A DNA stretch of 64,000 nt from Sanghuangporus weigelae (GCA_033182465.1 CP137320.1:930001-994000), one strand, 5' to 3'; counted from the first letter of the stretch, positions 34,213 through 47,257 are shown. Numbers and translations are program-made. Notes: a model not told the origin generated them from the sequence alone.

Positions 34213-37110
34213 TTATAGTATATTCTTGGGCCGCGACCTTGTCCCTCCTGCAGGAATTGGTTGCTTTGATTGCAACCGAACTGAAAGAGACTTCTCCTTT
34301 TTCGCTCGAAGATCTTGGACTGTATGGGCGATGTCGAATTCGCTTGCCAAATTGGACCCGCTTTCGTGAAGAAGCAGTTCCTCTGTCTCCGATAGGAGAT
34401 CAATAGAACGCCGTTTGCCTGTTCGCCACAGGAGCAGTTGGATTACTGCTTCTTTCAAGAGTACATCTGTACAGAACTATGTTCAGGGGAAGGTCAACTG
34501 ATAGATCGACACCAGATGAGATTCAGGATGGAAGTATGGAGGACTCACATGGATTTTTTCGTGGCTGAGCAGATCCTTAAATGTCCGCTTAGGTGACGGT
34601 GGACGCTGTCAGGGATCATGATTCAGATCGCTTTTCATTATCATTATCAAATGCTATTCATCAAACCTGTGGAGTTGCGCTAGATGGCAGGTCAGTGTTA
34701 TACCGCTGATCAGCTCTATTTGGCTGTGATGCCGCGTCGAAGAGCGATTCAGCCCCGATTATACCATGATCGTCATCGCCAACTCCGTTTAGTGTGCTGC
34801 TGGGAGACTCGTCCTGAAAATCAAAGATGAGTGGACGTCCATCAGTAGCATGACGGATGCTTACGATAGTAGATGACGGAGGCAAGGACGAGGGCGGTAA
34901 AGAAGGCTCTTGTTCCTTGTCTCGAGTGAGGCACGTAGTCTGTTGAAGCAGTCAGAAGCCGTGCCATCGGAATTGACCGTTTACCAGAATAGACAAGATG
35001 GGGTCGACGCCAGGGTGGCATGAGCCCTCTATCTCCATTGAGTCTCAACTCACCTCCTTGACCGATAGATCGTCAGGATCCGATGGAACTTCTTGCAACG
35101 TATCAGGCTCCTCCGGTGGTATAGCGGTCGCCCGTTCCGGAAGATGGTGAGCATCAATCTCAGGTGAGATATTTGCATCTCGCATCTCACCGTTCGACGA
35201 GTCAATGCTCAAAGTCCAACATTTGAGGATCCGAGCCAGCTGATTGAGCTCTGAACGAGTGAGGAGTCCCTTCTGTGGCGCATCTTTCGACATTTTCGCC
35301 CGCTCACGGCCGCCGCTCAGAAATGCCGAGACACGTTTTTCCGCGGGTCTGTAGTTATTTTCGATGATCTTCGTTAGGATCGGGATAATATAGGATGACT
35401 GTTCAGGCATCGTGAGAGCGCAAAATTCCTCGGGAGGCGGAGGTGGAAGTAAGGGGATCTCGGGAATGACTACATGACTACCTGTCTCTGCAAGAATATC
35501 CTCCTCAAGTTCAGCTTCCCCGTCCTTCTCATACAAGGATTCCACGGACACAAATTCCCCTAACTTCAATTGGAATAAGCATCCTCAGTTACTTCATCTC
35601 GAGAGAGACAAAGGACGTACTTTACAAGTCCCGAATCCCTCTTGTTCATAAATGTAAAACATGTCTCGCGTGACATCTTCATCAAAATTATCCATGAAAT
35701 GCACCTTGTACCTGGATGGATCGTTTGGCCCTGATGGTGGCACATAAGCAATGACTTTCGCTGGATAGAACTTTCTGAAGTATCCTTTAATCTTTGTCGT
35801 GCACAATACATACTCTCCTGGGATCGTGACATTAGGATCTGGAGGTGAAGGAGACCACGGCTCCCCTTCTGTCAACGCAGAAGACGGAGCAAAAGGACGG
35901 TTTGGAGAAGCCCGAGATACACTATCGTCCTCGTCATCATCGGTGTAGCCCAGAGGCTGCGAAAGCAGTGCCGTCAGCGAGGTTGGAAAACCATCATTGA
36001 GTCGCATATCTTCCTCTACAATTTTTTTGCATGCTTCTTCCCAACGAGACTTCAGCTTATCAAAACCTGCAGGTTGAGAACTGGTCGATGAAGGTGGGAG
36101 TAACCAGAAAGAGTTGGCCGTATATGTACGGTCTTTGTACGAGACAATGCTTGATGATGATGGTTTTACCAAGGTGACTAGGAGGGATTCTACAGATCCG
36201 TAAGGTGGAGAAAGAAGGCGTACTCGAATGGCTTTTTGATGGGCAGCGTTCGGCTCCATCTAGTGTTTGGTTAGGTAGAGAACAGCAATATATAAAAGAC
36301 ACTCGCCTTCGCGGGCCACCAGAATGATTCAGTCGAGACGTCGTCAACGACATTGTTCTTGCGATCCACACGTAGCCATACCAGGATTCCTAGTGCTTCG
36401 AGTGACCAAGTCCTGTCTACTACGTGCTTTGATTTCGGCTGAGATATACGTCGTCGAGGACCTGTAGAAGCAGATAATGCAGGAGCTTTATTTTGAAGTG
36501 CATGCTTTCCATCCTGCTTCCGTTTCGTCGGGGTCACCGGGAAGTTCGACGAAGACCTGAGTCCGTTCACAGACATTTCGCGGGCCGAGACAGGCTCTGT
36601 CGGAGGGTCTGATATAGGTAATGGTCCCAGATCGCGACTTTTCCTGTTCCTCGATCGCTTCGAGGGTGAGCTCAAAGGCTGTTGTATGGAAGGAGGGGCT
36701 CGTCTTTTTCGAGGAGAAGGAGAAGGAGAGGACAGTGGTGTTAAAGGCGATTCGTAACCGGAAGGCTCAGGCAAGGGCTCAGAGGAGTGCTTTGGAATCT
36801 CCTGCTTCTTCGAATTTCCATTCACGCGTGATCTCCGCCTTCCATAGGTCCTCAGACCCTTAGCAAGTGCCGGTCTGCTCAGACTGGACCCTATTCTTGA
36901 CGGAGAGACTTGGGTAGGAGGGGAGGTATTCCGAGATCCATTTCGGGAATTAGTCCGTTCGAGTTCTGCTTCGTCTTCCTCCAAAGAGGTGAGGCTCGAC
37001 TCAGAGTCTGACTGCAACCCTCCGGCGTCAGCAGCAATATCATTGACTTGTTGTTCGTCTTCGTCCGCTAGTGATGTGAGGTCGGAGCCGTTGTCAAATT
37101 CCGCGTCCAT
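34213..37110 (-). CDS. Chromatin-reader-like protein with PWWP/Tudor-like modules
   Basis: I do not recognise a named orthologue. The start at 37110 (MDAEFDNGSDLTSLADEDEQ) opens a disordered acidic, Ser-rich region, then basic, Pro-rich patches (SPSPSPRKRRAPPS) that could act as nuclear signals. The first folded module reads SLEALGILVWLRVDRKNNVV and TESFWWPAK, which resembles the aromatic cage-forming strand of PWWP/Tudor domains. A second, GEYVLCTTKIKGYFRKFYPA and then RYKVHFMDNFDED, looks like another Tudor/chromo-type barrel. A helical region follows (SSYIIPILTKIIENNYRPAE). The last exons give PPSPKRTFKDLLSHEKIH and then FCTDVLLKEAVIQLLLWRTG, ending PKNIL. The intron after WWPAK (36260-36306) has a GC donor, AAG/GCGAGT. 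A role in reading modified histones is inferred from the cage-like sequences only. Confidence 0.7.
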
Positions 37111-37503
37111 AGCTACTCTACGAAACCGGCAAATGAAAACAAGCAGAAAGGTCGTAGATAAAATCTCACCCGAGTAGATGATCGCGTATCCTTTTGTCTT
37201 TGTGAATGAATGAAAGTGAATACAAAGACGAGCAGGTCGGGGGGAGCGTGGTAGAAACGAGTTAAAAGCGATCAACGTGATCAACGCGTTTTCAGGACGC
37301 GTCAATGACTAAGCATTCCTAAACCTTATGATATTATCATTATTCATAACTTAACTTTACGAACACTGAATTCAAAAGAAATCCACTTCCTGGGGTCGAA
37401 CAGCAGAGCAAAGCGATGTGTGACACGTGAGTGACTAGTACAGCTTTATGGGAAAATACAATATTTGTCCACCACAATGTTTTTGTCCATCTAGTACGAT
37501 TTT
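37111..37503. other. Intergenic region between two minus-strand genes
   Basis: This is the promoter side of the Tudor/PWWP-like gene and the 3' side of the RING gene. It is AT-rich around 37315-37380 (ATTATCATTATTCAT). No gene or repeat is seen. Confidence 0.6.
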
Positions 37504-39964
37504 CTCATGGTATAAAGATCCTTGAAAACCCTTCAACACTAAAGACGAAAGAGAGAAGTTAGTATGAGAACACAGTAGGAGGTAGTCCTTACTTTCGACG
37601 ACAGCACGGGCAGATGTGTTTTGACGCCGAAACGCGCGAAGCCAGGTTCTCCCGGCAGTCGTTGCAAAGCGCAAGACATCTGCATGGCCAACAAATGATG
37701 TCTCGAGGTTCTGATGTGCAAATCACACAGTTCATGCGTCCTTCCAAGGAAACCTCTTCCGATGAGCTGGATCCCGTGTCTGTCGCACTCGCACGCACAC
37801 GCCTGTCATGGATGAACCGTGCCATCTCGTCCCCAAGCGGTCCGCTATCCTGACTTGGCGAGACCTGCCCGTGAGACCGCGAGACAAACTCCTTGTAACG
37901 ACGTCGAGTCAACGGCGAAGAGCGGTCAGCGGTCATGTGAGCGATAAGGACAGGTCCGGGTGACAAAGATGTTGACGCCGCAGAGTTAGAGAGTAAATCT
38001 TTGAATAATCCTGCGGTCTCCAGTCCATTGTCGGTATCTTCGTCTCCACTCTCAAGATTTTTCTCCTCTTCCTCATCTGAGCTCTCTTCGAAAGGACTTT
38101 GGAAGACTTCCAAAGCGTTCTGCTCTTGCCGAGGGACGTATTCGTCGTCATCGTCGTCGCCGACATCTTCTCCCCTAAGGAAGCGTTGATATACAGTCTC
38201 GTATCCATCGCTTCTATTAGACCCACTGGATGTGGCCTGGCGCTCCGGTACTTTGCTTGAGGCTTCCACTTCCGATGGACGGAGCCTCAAACTGACACCT
38301 CTCCATCTGTACCAAATAAGCCAAAGAAAGAGCCTATAACATCCCCGAATGACAGAGAAGAGGCTCAATCCGAATCGAGTGAGTTCGCGCAACCATACAT
38401 GGTCTATAAGCCAATCGTCCTCGGCATTCTTCACCTTCACATTCCTGACCTCATTGGCAAATCCCTTTTTTGTATCCTTTCCGCCTGTTGCAACAGGCAC
38501 GGGGGTTATGGATACGACTCCCGCGCTATTCAGTTCGACGATGCTCTCATTGACGGCCGGAGTTTTCTTCCCGCGTAGATCTACCAGTTGGGAGTTTCCG
38601 ACAGCTACAGAACCAACTTCGTTTCCCAGACCCGCAACATGTGTTGCTTCCAAACTTGCGGTTCCGAGCCGTAGAAGTGCGATTGCGAAATCTTCGTCCC
38701 ATTTTGGAGCTAAAGTCTGCGCATGTCCGAATAAGGGTCGACTAATCTCGCCTTCGAGAAGGAGCTGCGTGAGCGCGTTCAAAATGATCGTGAGGATTGT
38801 GATGAGAAGCAGCATGGTTTCCAGCAGGCATGGTAAATAGTTGAGCATTGGATAAGAGGCTGGCTTCGTAAAAAGAACGTAGTTGAAGTGGATGATCGTC
38901 GCTAAAGAGCATATGGAAGTAGGCACGAGCCGATACTTTGCCCAACCCCTCTTTATACCGAGAGTATGGACTAGAGTAAGCTAAGCAATTGTTAGAATTT
39001 GTAAAAGTCGCAAGCAGTTCGCAGCCATAGCTACAAACCTGGAGCAAAGGGAAGAACAGCGTGAGGATCACAGTGACGTCTGGCCTTGACGGTGGGCCTC
39101 TGCTCGCATGGGTTACTGGTATGGAATAAATATGCAAAAGCATTGCATAGCCGAACTGCAAAGAACAGAAAGATCAACGACGAAAGCTCGTCATAACTAA
39201 CATGATCTCCTACAATATTGAACGGTTGTGTATTTGAAGAGTTGAATCCCTCAAGGCCTCTTGTAAGAGCTCCGGTCACGAGAGCTGTACATACAGTCCC
39301 GAATATGGACCAGCAAATGTCTTCCATCTCCTTTCGGCCCGCCCATTGGTCCAATGCTCGTAGCCAACCAATATTCGTAGATGGGAAGATATCGGAAACT
39401 TGCAATAGGATAACGACTATGAGCAAGAGAGATTTATATAATAAGTATAACGAAGGAATGCGAAGTGTAAAGCGGTATGCAGTTGAGGAGAGGTCAATCG
39501 GGAAGAATGAATAAAACAGTGCATGAAAAAGGGAACGTCGGCTTCGCAGAATCCTATAGGCTAAGGTACGACGAGATGGCACAACGATGTGCTGAATGCG
39601 ATTGAGAAGGAGAGCCTACGATAGATTCTAGCTTCCAAATACACGCACATGTGAATTATCAACGCACCAATGTAACCAGACCAAGGGCGTAGCCAGAAGT
39701 GAGAAACGCAAAGGGCCCTGGCATACTGGCGAGCTCGTAGGCTAGAGTCGCCCGTGAGGGTGGTGGTCGTGGTACATCCGACATTACGGCATGAGCGGTA
39801 CTTGTTATTGGCATCGGTAAGTCGAGTGCCGCTGACTGGATGTCTAGGTCGTGATTTAGAAGGTCATCGATTCTGCGAAGTCGGTAGAGGAACTTTGATG
39901 GCAAAGCAAGCAAAGAACCCAGTCTTATAGTGAGATTGTATTGCAGGTAGTCTTTTGCGTCCAT
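37504..39964 (-). CDS. Multi-pass membrane RING-finger E3 ligase (Asi-like)
   Basis: The protein starts at 39964 (MDAKDYLQYNLTIRLG) and runs through five or more exons. The N-terminal half carries several hydrophobic segments: LAYELASMPGPFAFLTSGYA, YLLYKSLLLIVVILLQVSDI, SIFGTVCTALVTGALT, LSSLIFLFFAVRLCNAFAYL and LETMLLLITILTIILNALTQ. An acidic, disordered stretch (DDDDDEYVPRQEQNALEV) follows. The C-terminal RING reads CVICTSEPRDIICWPCRCLA and then LCNDCRENLA with CPCC, ending after a last short exon with VEGFSRIFIP. The usual RING histidine position is a cysteine (PCRC), as in yeast Asi1 and Asi3, which are inner nuclear membrane ligases that degrade mislocalised proteins. The Asi-like label rests on topology and RING type. 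Whether it sits in the nuclear membrane or ER here is inference. Confidence 0.8.
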
Positions 39965-40164
39965 CGCCGCCTGGGCACGGCTATGTCGCGAGACTGGTCG
40001 AGGTCGACAATGGCAACAACACGCTTACACCATCTAAGGCTATGAGCCTATGACGATCACGTTTCGGCAATGTCCGATCCGCGTTCTTTACTTCCGTCCA
40101 CGCGACGCGGGAACATCGTCAGCAGCGAGCACGTCTGCGAAATACCAAAGGAAAGGCTTGCGAA
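39965..40164. promoter_or_regulatory. Divergent promoter between RING and PGS1 genes
   Basis: Exactly 200 bp separate the start codons of the minus-strand RING gene and the plus-strand PGS1 gene, so the two probably share regulatory sequence. No TATA box is evident. Confidence 0.45.
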
Positions 40165-41922
40165 ATGCGAGTATGGTGGACAGCTGCGAAGAGATCGCTG
40201 CCATCTCGGCCAATGCAACGCTCATTATCCTCCAAAACTTTGGGAAAATTGCCTGCCATTCAACATTTGCATCCGTCCATACGCGACTTTGCTCTGGAAC
40301 TCGGCCATATGCAGCCATGTTACACCCTGCAATCTAAGGATATTGTCGTTCTATCTCAGCCGAACGAATTCCTCGCTTTACTTCTAGTGAGTCGCTGCTT
40401 TATGTCATCTTAGTTTATGGCCCAATTTCAATTCTTTTTTATGTAGGAAATGATTCATCGAGCTCGGAAGAGAATATTCTTATCTTCGTTATATATCGGC
40501 ACCTCGGAACAATATCTTGTATGTTTGCTTCAAACAGGTACTCTCACTCTTTGACAAATGCTCCAGCCAGATCGCCGCCTTAGAAGAATCCTTACGGAAT
40601 AATCCTAGCCTCCATGTGCATCTTCATCTCGACTATAATCGGTCTACTCGACCTGGGCCTGCTTCGACCGCGTCGCTTCTAACTCCCCTTATGAAAGCAT
40701 TTCCTGACCGAGTACATGCTTATTTCTTCAAGAGCCCCAAGTTGAAGAGCTTGATGGCGAAGCTTGTCCCCAGACGTTTCGACGAAGGTTGGGGAACCTG
40801 GCATGCAAAGATATATGGAGTCGACAATGAGGTATTGATTTCCGGGTAAGTATATTCCATTCAAGTCTGCCGAGAGTCCGTTTTCTTATCATACTGTAGT
40901 GCAAACTTGAATGAATCGTACTTCACAGATCGGCAAGACCGATATCTACACTTCAAATCAGCCTCACTCTCTGACTATTGCCACTCGTTCCTTCGGACGA
41001 TGGAGCCCTTCTGCTATCGGCTAGAGTCAAGAAATCTAGTAACTCAATACACCTTGTCCTGGCCTACAATGCATCTTCATCCTGAACACATTGAAGATGA
41101 AGCCGGGAAAGCTCTGCAGAAATTCCAGACGCAAAATTTGCTATCGTCGTTAGAAAATCTTGGAGAAGCTGATCAACAAGAGGGCAAAGAAGTTCTTATC
41201 TTCCCAATCATTCAAGCTGGGCAATTTGGCTTGCGAGAAGAGGAGGCATGTCTTGACTTGCTTTTCAAACATCTCGACCAGTATTCGATATCGAGTGGTG
41301 TAAGGCCATTAATTGATTTTACAAGTGGGTATTTTAGCCTTGCAAAGCCATATCAAACGCTTCTACAACGATCGTACGCCGACTGTCGCATCCTCTGTGC
41401 AAGTCCTTTGGTACGTCTGTTTTACTAAGACTTCCCGACAAATGACTGACGACTTGCAATCAGGCAAATGGATTCTTCGGGTCTTCCGGAGTGTCTGGTC
41501 GTATTACAGAAGGATATACCTTCTTAGAGCAACGTTTTTGGCGAGGCGTTCACCACGCAGGCCGAATATGGAAAGACGGGCATGGAATTGAGCTGCGCGA
41601 GTGGGAGAAGGATGGATGGACCTACCATGCAAAAGGTCTATGGATATCATCACCGCCTGAGGCGGCAGATAAACCAGAACCTCCCATTCTAACGCTTTTC
41701 GGTTCGACCAATTTAAATTCACGCTCGGCAAACCTGGACGTGGAGCTTGCCTTCATCATGGCGATACCGTCGACAGAAAATGAAAGTACGAGGAAACTAC
41801 GGCAAAGTCTTCGCGATGAGGTTGAGGGTCTTAGAGAACATGCCATCCCTTGGAGAGGTGCAGATAGGAAAGTAAGACCGGGCACGAAGTTACTGGTTAG
41901 TCTTGTTGGAGGAATGCTATAG
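40165..41922 (+). CDS. PGS1: Mitochondrial phosphatidylglycerophosphate synthase
   Basis: This enzyme makes phosphatidylglycerophosphate from CDP-diacylglycerol and glycerol-3-phosphate, the committed step to cardiolipin in mitochondria. The start at 40165 gives an Arg- and Ser-rich N-terminus, MRVWWTAAKRSLPSRPMQRS, that fits a mitochondrial presequence. Hallmarks in order are IQHLHPSIRDFALELG, FLALLLEMIHRARKRIFLSS LYIGT (split by an intron), VHLHLDYNRSTRPG, and the two HKD motifs of the phospholipase D superfamily. The first HKD is HAKIYGVDNEVLISGANLNE, followed by SYFTDRQDRY; the second is HAKGLWISS with LFGSTNLNSRSANLD. CASPLANGFFGSSGVSG lies between them across an intron near 41409-41464. 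The last residues are LLVSLVGGML. About five exons, with a length of about 530 residues, as expected for fungal PGS1. Confidence 0.95.
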
Positions 41923-42196
41923 ATACGATAATGCATCAGTCTTATTTGTCCCATGATGGGATAATATCTTCTCGGAGTTAAGGTTTACAGTACATCTTCA
42001 TGGTGTAGGATCGACGTATCACCAAAATTGGCTGTGATTTACTTACTTTAGCATGTCGCGTTTGGATTTGGAAGGAAGTCTCTTCTTCACACTCAGTCTC
42101 TCAGCGAGCGATTTATATACCTGGGATATAAGTTCTTTTTCTGCTCAAGCACTTGACTGTACGACAAAGTGAAGAATTGTTCCCTCCTGCGACTCT

Positions 42197-45100
42197 ATGT
42201 CATCCTCGCGTTCACAGTCTCAGAATGCTTCTCCATATCGTCGAAAGCGGTCAAATACCGTGCAGTCCGTACTGCGGTCTCCCATTCTCGAACCTCTCGC
42301 AGTAGGAAGCTCGACGGAGCTCACCCTGTGGGTCCACGATTCAAAAACAACTTCGGCCGACGTAATCTTCAATCCAGAATACTGGCCTGGAATCGCAGAA
42401 GGCGATTACGTTAGAGTGACGGAAGTAAACGGGAATGACGACGACGGCTCCTGGGAGAAGGATGGGTTTCTCTTCAAGGTGAAGCGGCTTCCGGATGATT
42501 CGCGCTTTTCAAACGCCCTACAAGTCAGCAAATGTTCAGGCTCAGAGGCTCAGGATGGCTGAATGAATTGATACAGATCTCCGTCTCAAAGTCTATTGCG
42601 GATGCATTTGGACTGAGGAATCATAGCACAGTCAATTTGACCAAGGTATGCTCGTTCGTCTGTGCTACTCGATATTGAGTTCTGAATCACACGCATTGAC
42701 AGGTCGAAAGCTCAAAGATGCATGCAGAGTATATCGAGATCATGTTCCAAGACCAATACTTGGGCCGCTCTGACATGTGGAGACTCGGACAGCAGCTCCA
42801 GGGCCAGTGTATGCACCTCGGTCAAGAAATAAATTTTGTCGGATCGCCTGCAGGGAAAATACAAAGCATTTATATAGACGGCCGAAAAGTATGCATTACT
42901 ATCTCCTTCGAAATTCAAGTTACCAATCACCTCTTTTAACCAGGTCTCGACTGGACTAATTACTTCCCTGACTAAATGCATCTACCGCTCCTTATCTGCA
43001 AAAATAACGATTTTCATACAGGTCTGCCGAGAGCTCTGGGAATTTGCCGGAGATGGCGAGCGGTACACAGAGAAAGTCGTGCATTCATTCTTACCTGCCT
43101 TGTTCCGTCGATGGCGTGAGGCAGATACCAATCACATTGTGACGATCGTATTGATCTCGCGAGTTTACTACCTTGAAACTGAGGTTGACTATGCAGCAGG
43201 TCCGCTGCGGAAAGACGATGACGGCAGATGGTACAAGGATTTCTTCAAAGTCATTACTGATTTGGAAATTCTTCAAGAGTGGAAGCCCACGCTCGTTAGC
43301 CTAAAGGAGTCATTCGTGGCCTTTCAGCGCGACATTCTTTTAACGCATCATTACCACCGTGCCACTTTAATAGGTGGGTACGGCTCGGACATCGTAAATC
43401 CGTCAGAAGTGAAGCTGGTTGGACGCATTTCTTTTGCTCATGAGGGTCCTATTCTCGAAGCTCTTAACCTCGCACTTAACCCGATGGAGACACATTACGT
43501 AGATCGATCACTTTCTGTCACCGGAGCAGCTATTATTTTGATTACTCCTGGAACTGGCTACTATCGAGTCTCAAAAAGACTCCTTCGTTTGACGACTTTA
43601 CGCCTCCTTGACCAAGGCGTCGGAGTAGACGTGGTGTCACTTGCCAAACATCCTTTACACCAATCTCCTATCTTCTCATTCAAAGGGTATGAACCAGACA
43701 CGCGTCCTGAGAAGGGCCAAATCGATGAAAAGAGCCAATGGGGAGAGAAGAGTAAAAACGGATGGAAAAGCAACGATCCACTTTGGGGAGGCGATGATGA
43801 GGCTGCAGAACTCGCGAGTCGAGAGAAGAGTACGTTCTGGTGGGAGCCCTTCTGGATTTCAATATCCTTCTGGGACCAGCAGATGGACCAACCCTTCCGA
43901 CAGGACAGGTAGGTTTCTATCCGATATGAAGCGGAGCAGAGGAACAGTACTGAGATTGCATTGGACTACCTAGGTTCATAGCCCGTGCTAGAATGCACCA
44001 AATTGAGATGCTTGGTCTTCTTGAACATGATGTCCTTGCAAGCATCCAAGTTCCACTTCTTCCAGATAGCTTATCTCCCAGGAAACCTCCGTCAGATGCG
44101 AATGCCGACGACTATTATGAAGCTCTGTGCCTCGAAGCTGAAAGATTTGATCTGGAGAGGTTAGCCTTGCGCAAGAGCCCTCCTGTTCACCTCGGCAGGG
44201 ATTCTGCTCCATCGTCAGGCGCAACAATGATCACGGAATCATCATTTCGTTCTCACCCGCTCGATAAACGTCCATTATACGTAGTGCACCGTACGTCATC
44301 GATTTTGCCTCGGGTCGCGCCTATCGAGGAAAGTCCAAGGAGAATCTTTCTAGAACTCCCTCCTGAAGGAGAAGAAAAGGATGAAATGGAAACGACAACT
44401 GTATTGAGTACATCGCCGCCGTCCTCGATCCGAACAAACAAGTCCGAGAAGCCTCGTCAGCCAGAGGTAGAGGATGGCGAGAAAGGTTCGGGAAATAAGA
44501 GTTCCTTGAGTTCAAAGATAACGTCTTCTTGGCTCTTCAACCCATTGCGGAACTTTACTTCTCGTCAGACTCAATCCGTGAATAATTCTACTACGGCTGT
44601 GTCGCAGTCAACGGCAACTGCTGGTCCATCACTCTCTCGGGAGCATGTACAACCAGCTCGATCTTCAGTATCTACTGCAGTATCATTGCCGCAAGCACGG
44701 ATTCCCCGTCCTGTAGCTATTCGGAATACCCCTACTCGCTCAATGCTCGGTCAGCAATCGGAAGAAGAGCTTTCTACATCTTCCCGCAGCAACACTTTCG
44801 TTCGTCATTCTGGATTGGGGGTTTCGCCAAGGTCGCGAGAAGATCCAATCTACTTCCAGCGCCGTTCGACGATAAATTCGTTGAACATGTCCATTGCAGC
44901 TTCCTCGCCAATCGTCAGGATAAACCCTTTGCGGTCAAGTGCGGCTGTGCCTACTGCGCAGAGATCTCTTGCGTCCAGATGGCAGCATATGTTCCCGCAG
45001 CCGCTGTACAAGCACCAAATCAAATGGAAGTCAATGGTCACACCTGGATGCCTTCCTTTAACGACTGAACATTTTCCCTCGAGATCGGAGTTAGAAAACT

Positions 45101-47257
45101 CACAGTCTTACGAGATGTTCTCCTATGATTTCGTCGTCCATCCTCCGGAGATGAAGTCATTCCTAGTGAAGAAGCCAACAAGTGGAAGGGAAACTGTGGA
45201 CGAGGCTAGACGAGCGTATGCACTGGTAGTAATGAGACGAATGGCCTCCCTTCGCCTTGTACAAGGATTCCAATTCATTGTGCGTCCCAGAGATGCTGAA
45301 AAGGAAGATCGCAAGAAGGACTTCGAAGTCAGATATTTCTCTTTGGACGATAATTGTACTCCGAAACCAGCTGGGGCGTCACAGATCTTCCAGGAAAGCA
45401 TTGAACCCGTTTTTCTCAGTACCAGCAACGAGATACATCACATTTCGTATAACGGTGAATCTGTTCAGGTTCGCAGATATGTCCGGCGTATGCCGCCATC
45501 GGGATCGTTCGACTACAAGTGTCTTGTGTGGCCTAAGGATGGCGTCGGCTATACCGAACTCTCGACGACATTTGGGGCAAATGGCTTAGAGAATTACGGC
45601 TGGAATCGACTTGACATGCTTATCGCGGGGTACGAACATCAGTTTAGCGACTCTTTGCGGTATTGGAGAACACGCTTCATTGTCATTCCGACGTTGGAAG
45701 CTCCGCCTCCTACTCTCGGTGCGTCCGGAGAGAAACTCAATGATGAAGAAACACGGCTCCTCGGCTCCGACAAGCTCGCTGAGATGTGGTCGAAACTTCG
45801 TTGGATCTCGCCACAAGAGCGAGAGAAAGGGGTTACTTATCCGCCATTGCGGTTTTTACCTACGTATTTGAGCCCAACATCCAGTGTCCTGGATGAGCAT
45901 ATTGTATCCCAACTAGAAGAAATCATGGCATCCGGACCACTTCAGAAGAAAATGAAGAGTGAACGCGAAATCGCTGACATGAGCCTCGCGTCAATCGCAA
46001 AGCTTATGCGTGAGGATCGCACCCTTCAAATCAAAGATCACAGGTGGCACACGAAGCTTTACGAAGACTCCTTCACTGGCTACGACTTCGCCAGTTGGTT
46101 GTGCAGGGAGTTCAGGGATGTATCAACACGAGAGCAGGCACAGGAATGGGGAATGAAGCTACTTGAACAGGGCTTGTTTGAGCATTGTCGAGGCAAGCAC
46201 GGCTTCCTGGACGGGTAAGCGTGTCCGTGTACTTTGAACTCGTACCAATTGCAACTCAATGTTTCAACAAGACATTATTTCTATCGCCTCAAGAGTGAAT
46301 ATTCAGTTCCTCGGACACCCAGGTCGACTCGAGGCTGGACCTTCCGTTCGGTAGCACGACATGTTTCTACCGATGAAAGGGATGGTCGGCCCTCAGGCTA
46401 CTATCCTGGCGGAGCAAGTAGGATCGGGATATCGAATAAGAAGAATCATAAGAGACTCGTATTGAGTCAGACAATGGTTGTAGACGTGGATCTAAACAAG
46501 GTATGCCAATCGTCTTTCTTTGTTTCTGAAGGTTTATCCATCCTGTTAGCAGAAAAGTGATCAGGCGGAAAGTGTCATTCTACATTATGACTTGATTCAT
46601 AATCCTGCGAACGTATTCCATTTCGAGCTGCATTGGCTCGGGACAACAGCGCGGCTGATTGAGGAGCAACTGCGTGCATGGACTGCGAAGATCGAGCGTC
46701 ATGGACTCAAGCTGGTTGAGGCATATGTCACGCAGATCTGCGACATCCGAGAGCGCAACCCTTTCCAAAGCTGCTTTCCATTGCGCCTCGCTCTGCCGCC
46801 TCCTGTGGTGCCGGATATGGAGAAGCGATTACAATGTTCAGTTGTAGAGTCCTCAATCCCTGCGCAATATTTCTTCGAATATGCATTACTTCGACATTTC
46901 AACTTCATTCTCGACATCGAAGCAAAGGAACTGTACCCCGATAATGTCGACGTCTTCTACTCTTACCGCCGAGGTGCTTTTACACATTCACAATTCGTGC
47001 ATCGCTCTGGTGTTGCCTTCATCCAAGTTCTTGGTGGCGCAGAGGGTTTCTTGTTCCTCATTAACCGACTGATGAGTACAGGTCGGGCTGGTCCAAACCT
47101 GAAGAATAGAGGGATACGTCCAGTTGATGCAGCGGAAGAGCTGAGATTGCAGATGCTCGGATTTTGCCAGGACCGGGAAAAGTTATCCGCGCTTTACGAC
47201 AAAGTATTGGAGACTCTACCTACTGTGCCCGAAGAGCCTCCTCCATTGTCGATTTGA
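42197..47257 (+). CDS. IML1: Iml1/DEPDC5, GATOR1 (SEACIT) subunit
   Basis: Iml1 is the large subunit of SEACIT/GATOR1, a GTPase-activating complex for Gtr/Rag GTPases that turns down TORC1 at the vacuole when amino acids are short. The ATG is at 42197, with about eight exons and roughly 1500 residues. The N-terminal domain shows ELTLWVHDSKTTSADVIFNP, the family signature QDQYLGRSDMWRLGQQLQGQ, and CRELWEFAGDGERYTEKVVH. The Iml1 core follows with FLPALFRRWREADTNHIVTI, SVTGAAIILITPGTGYYRVS and GVGVDVVSLAKHPLH. After a Ser-rich linker, the middle domain includes NYGWNRLDMLIAGYEHQFSD. A DEP domain lies at about 46010-46330 (DHRWHTKLYEDSFTGYDFAS WLCREF, interrupted by an intron, then FYRLKSEY). The C-terminal domain ends with DKVLETLPTVPEEPPPLSI. 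The exon junctions near 42900-43020 and 46216-46275 are clear GT-AG introns. Confidence 0.95.
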
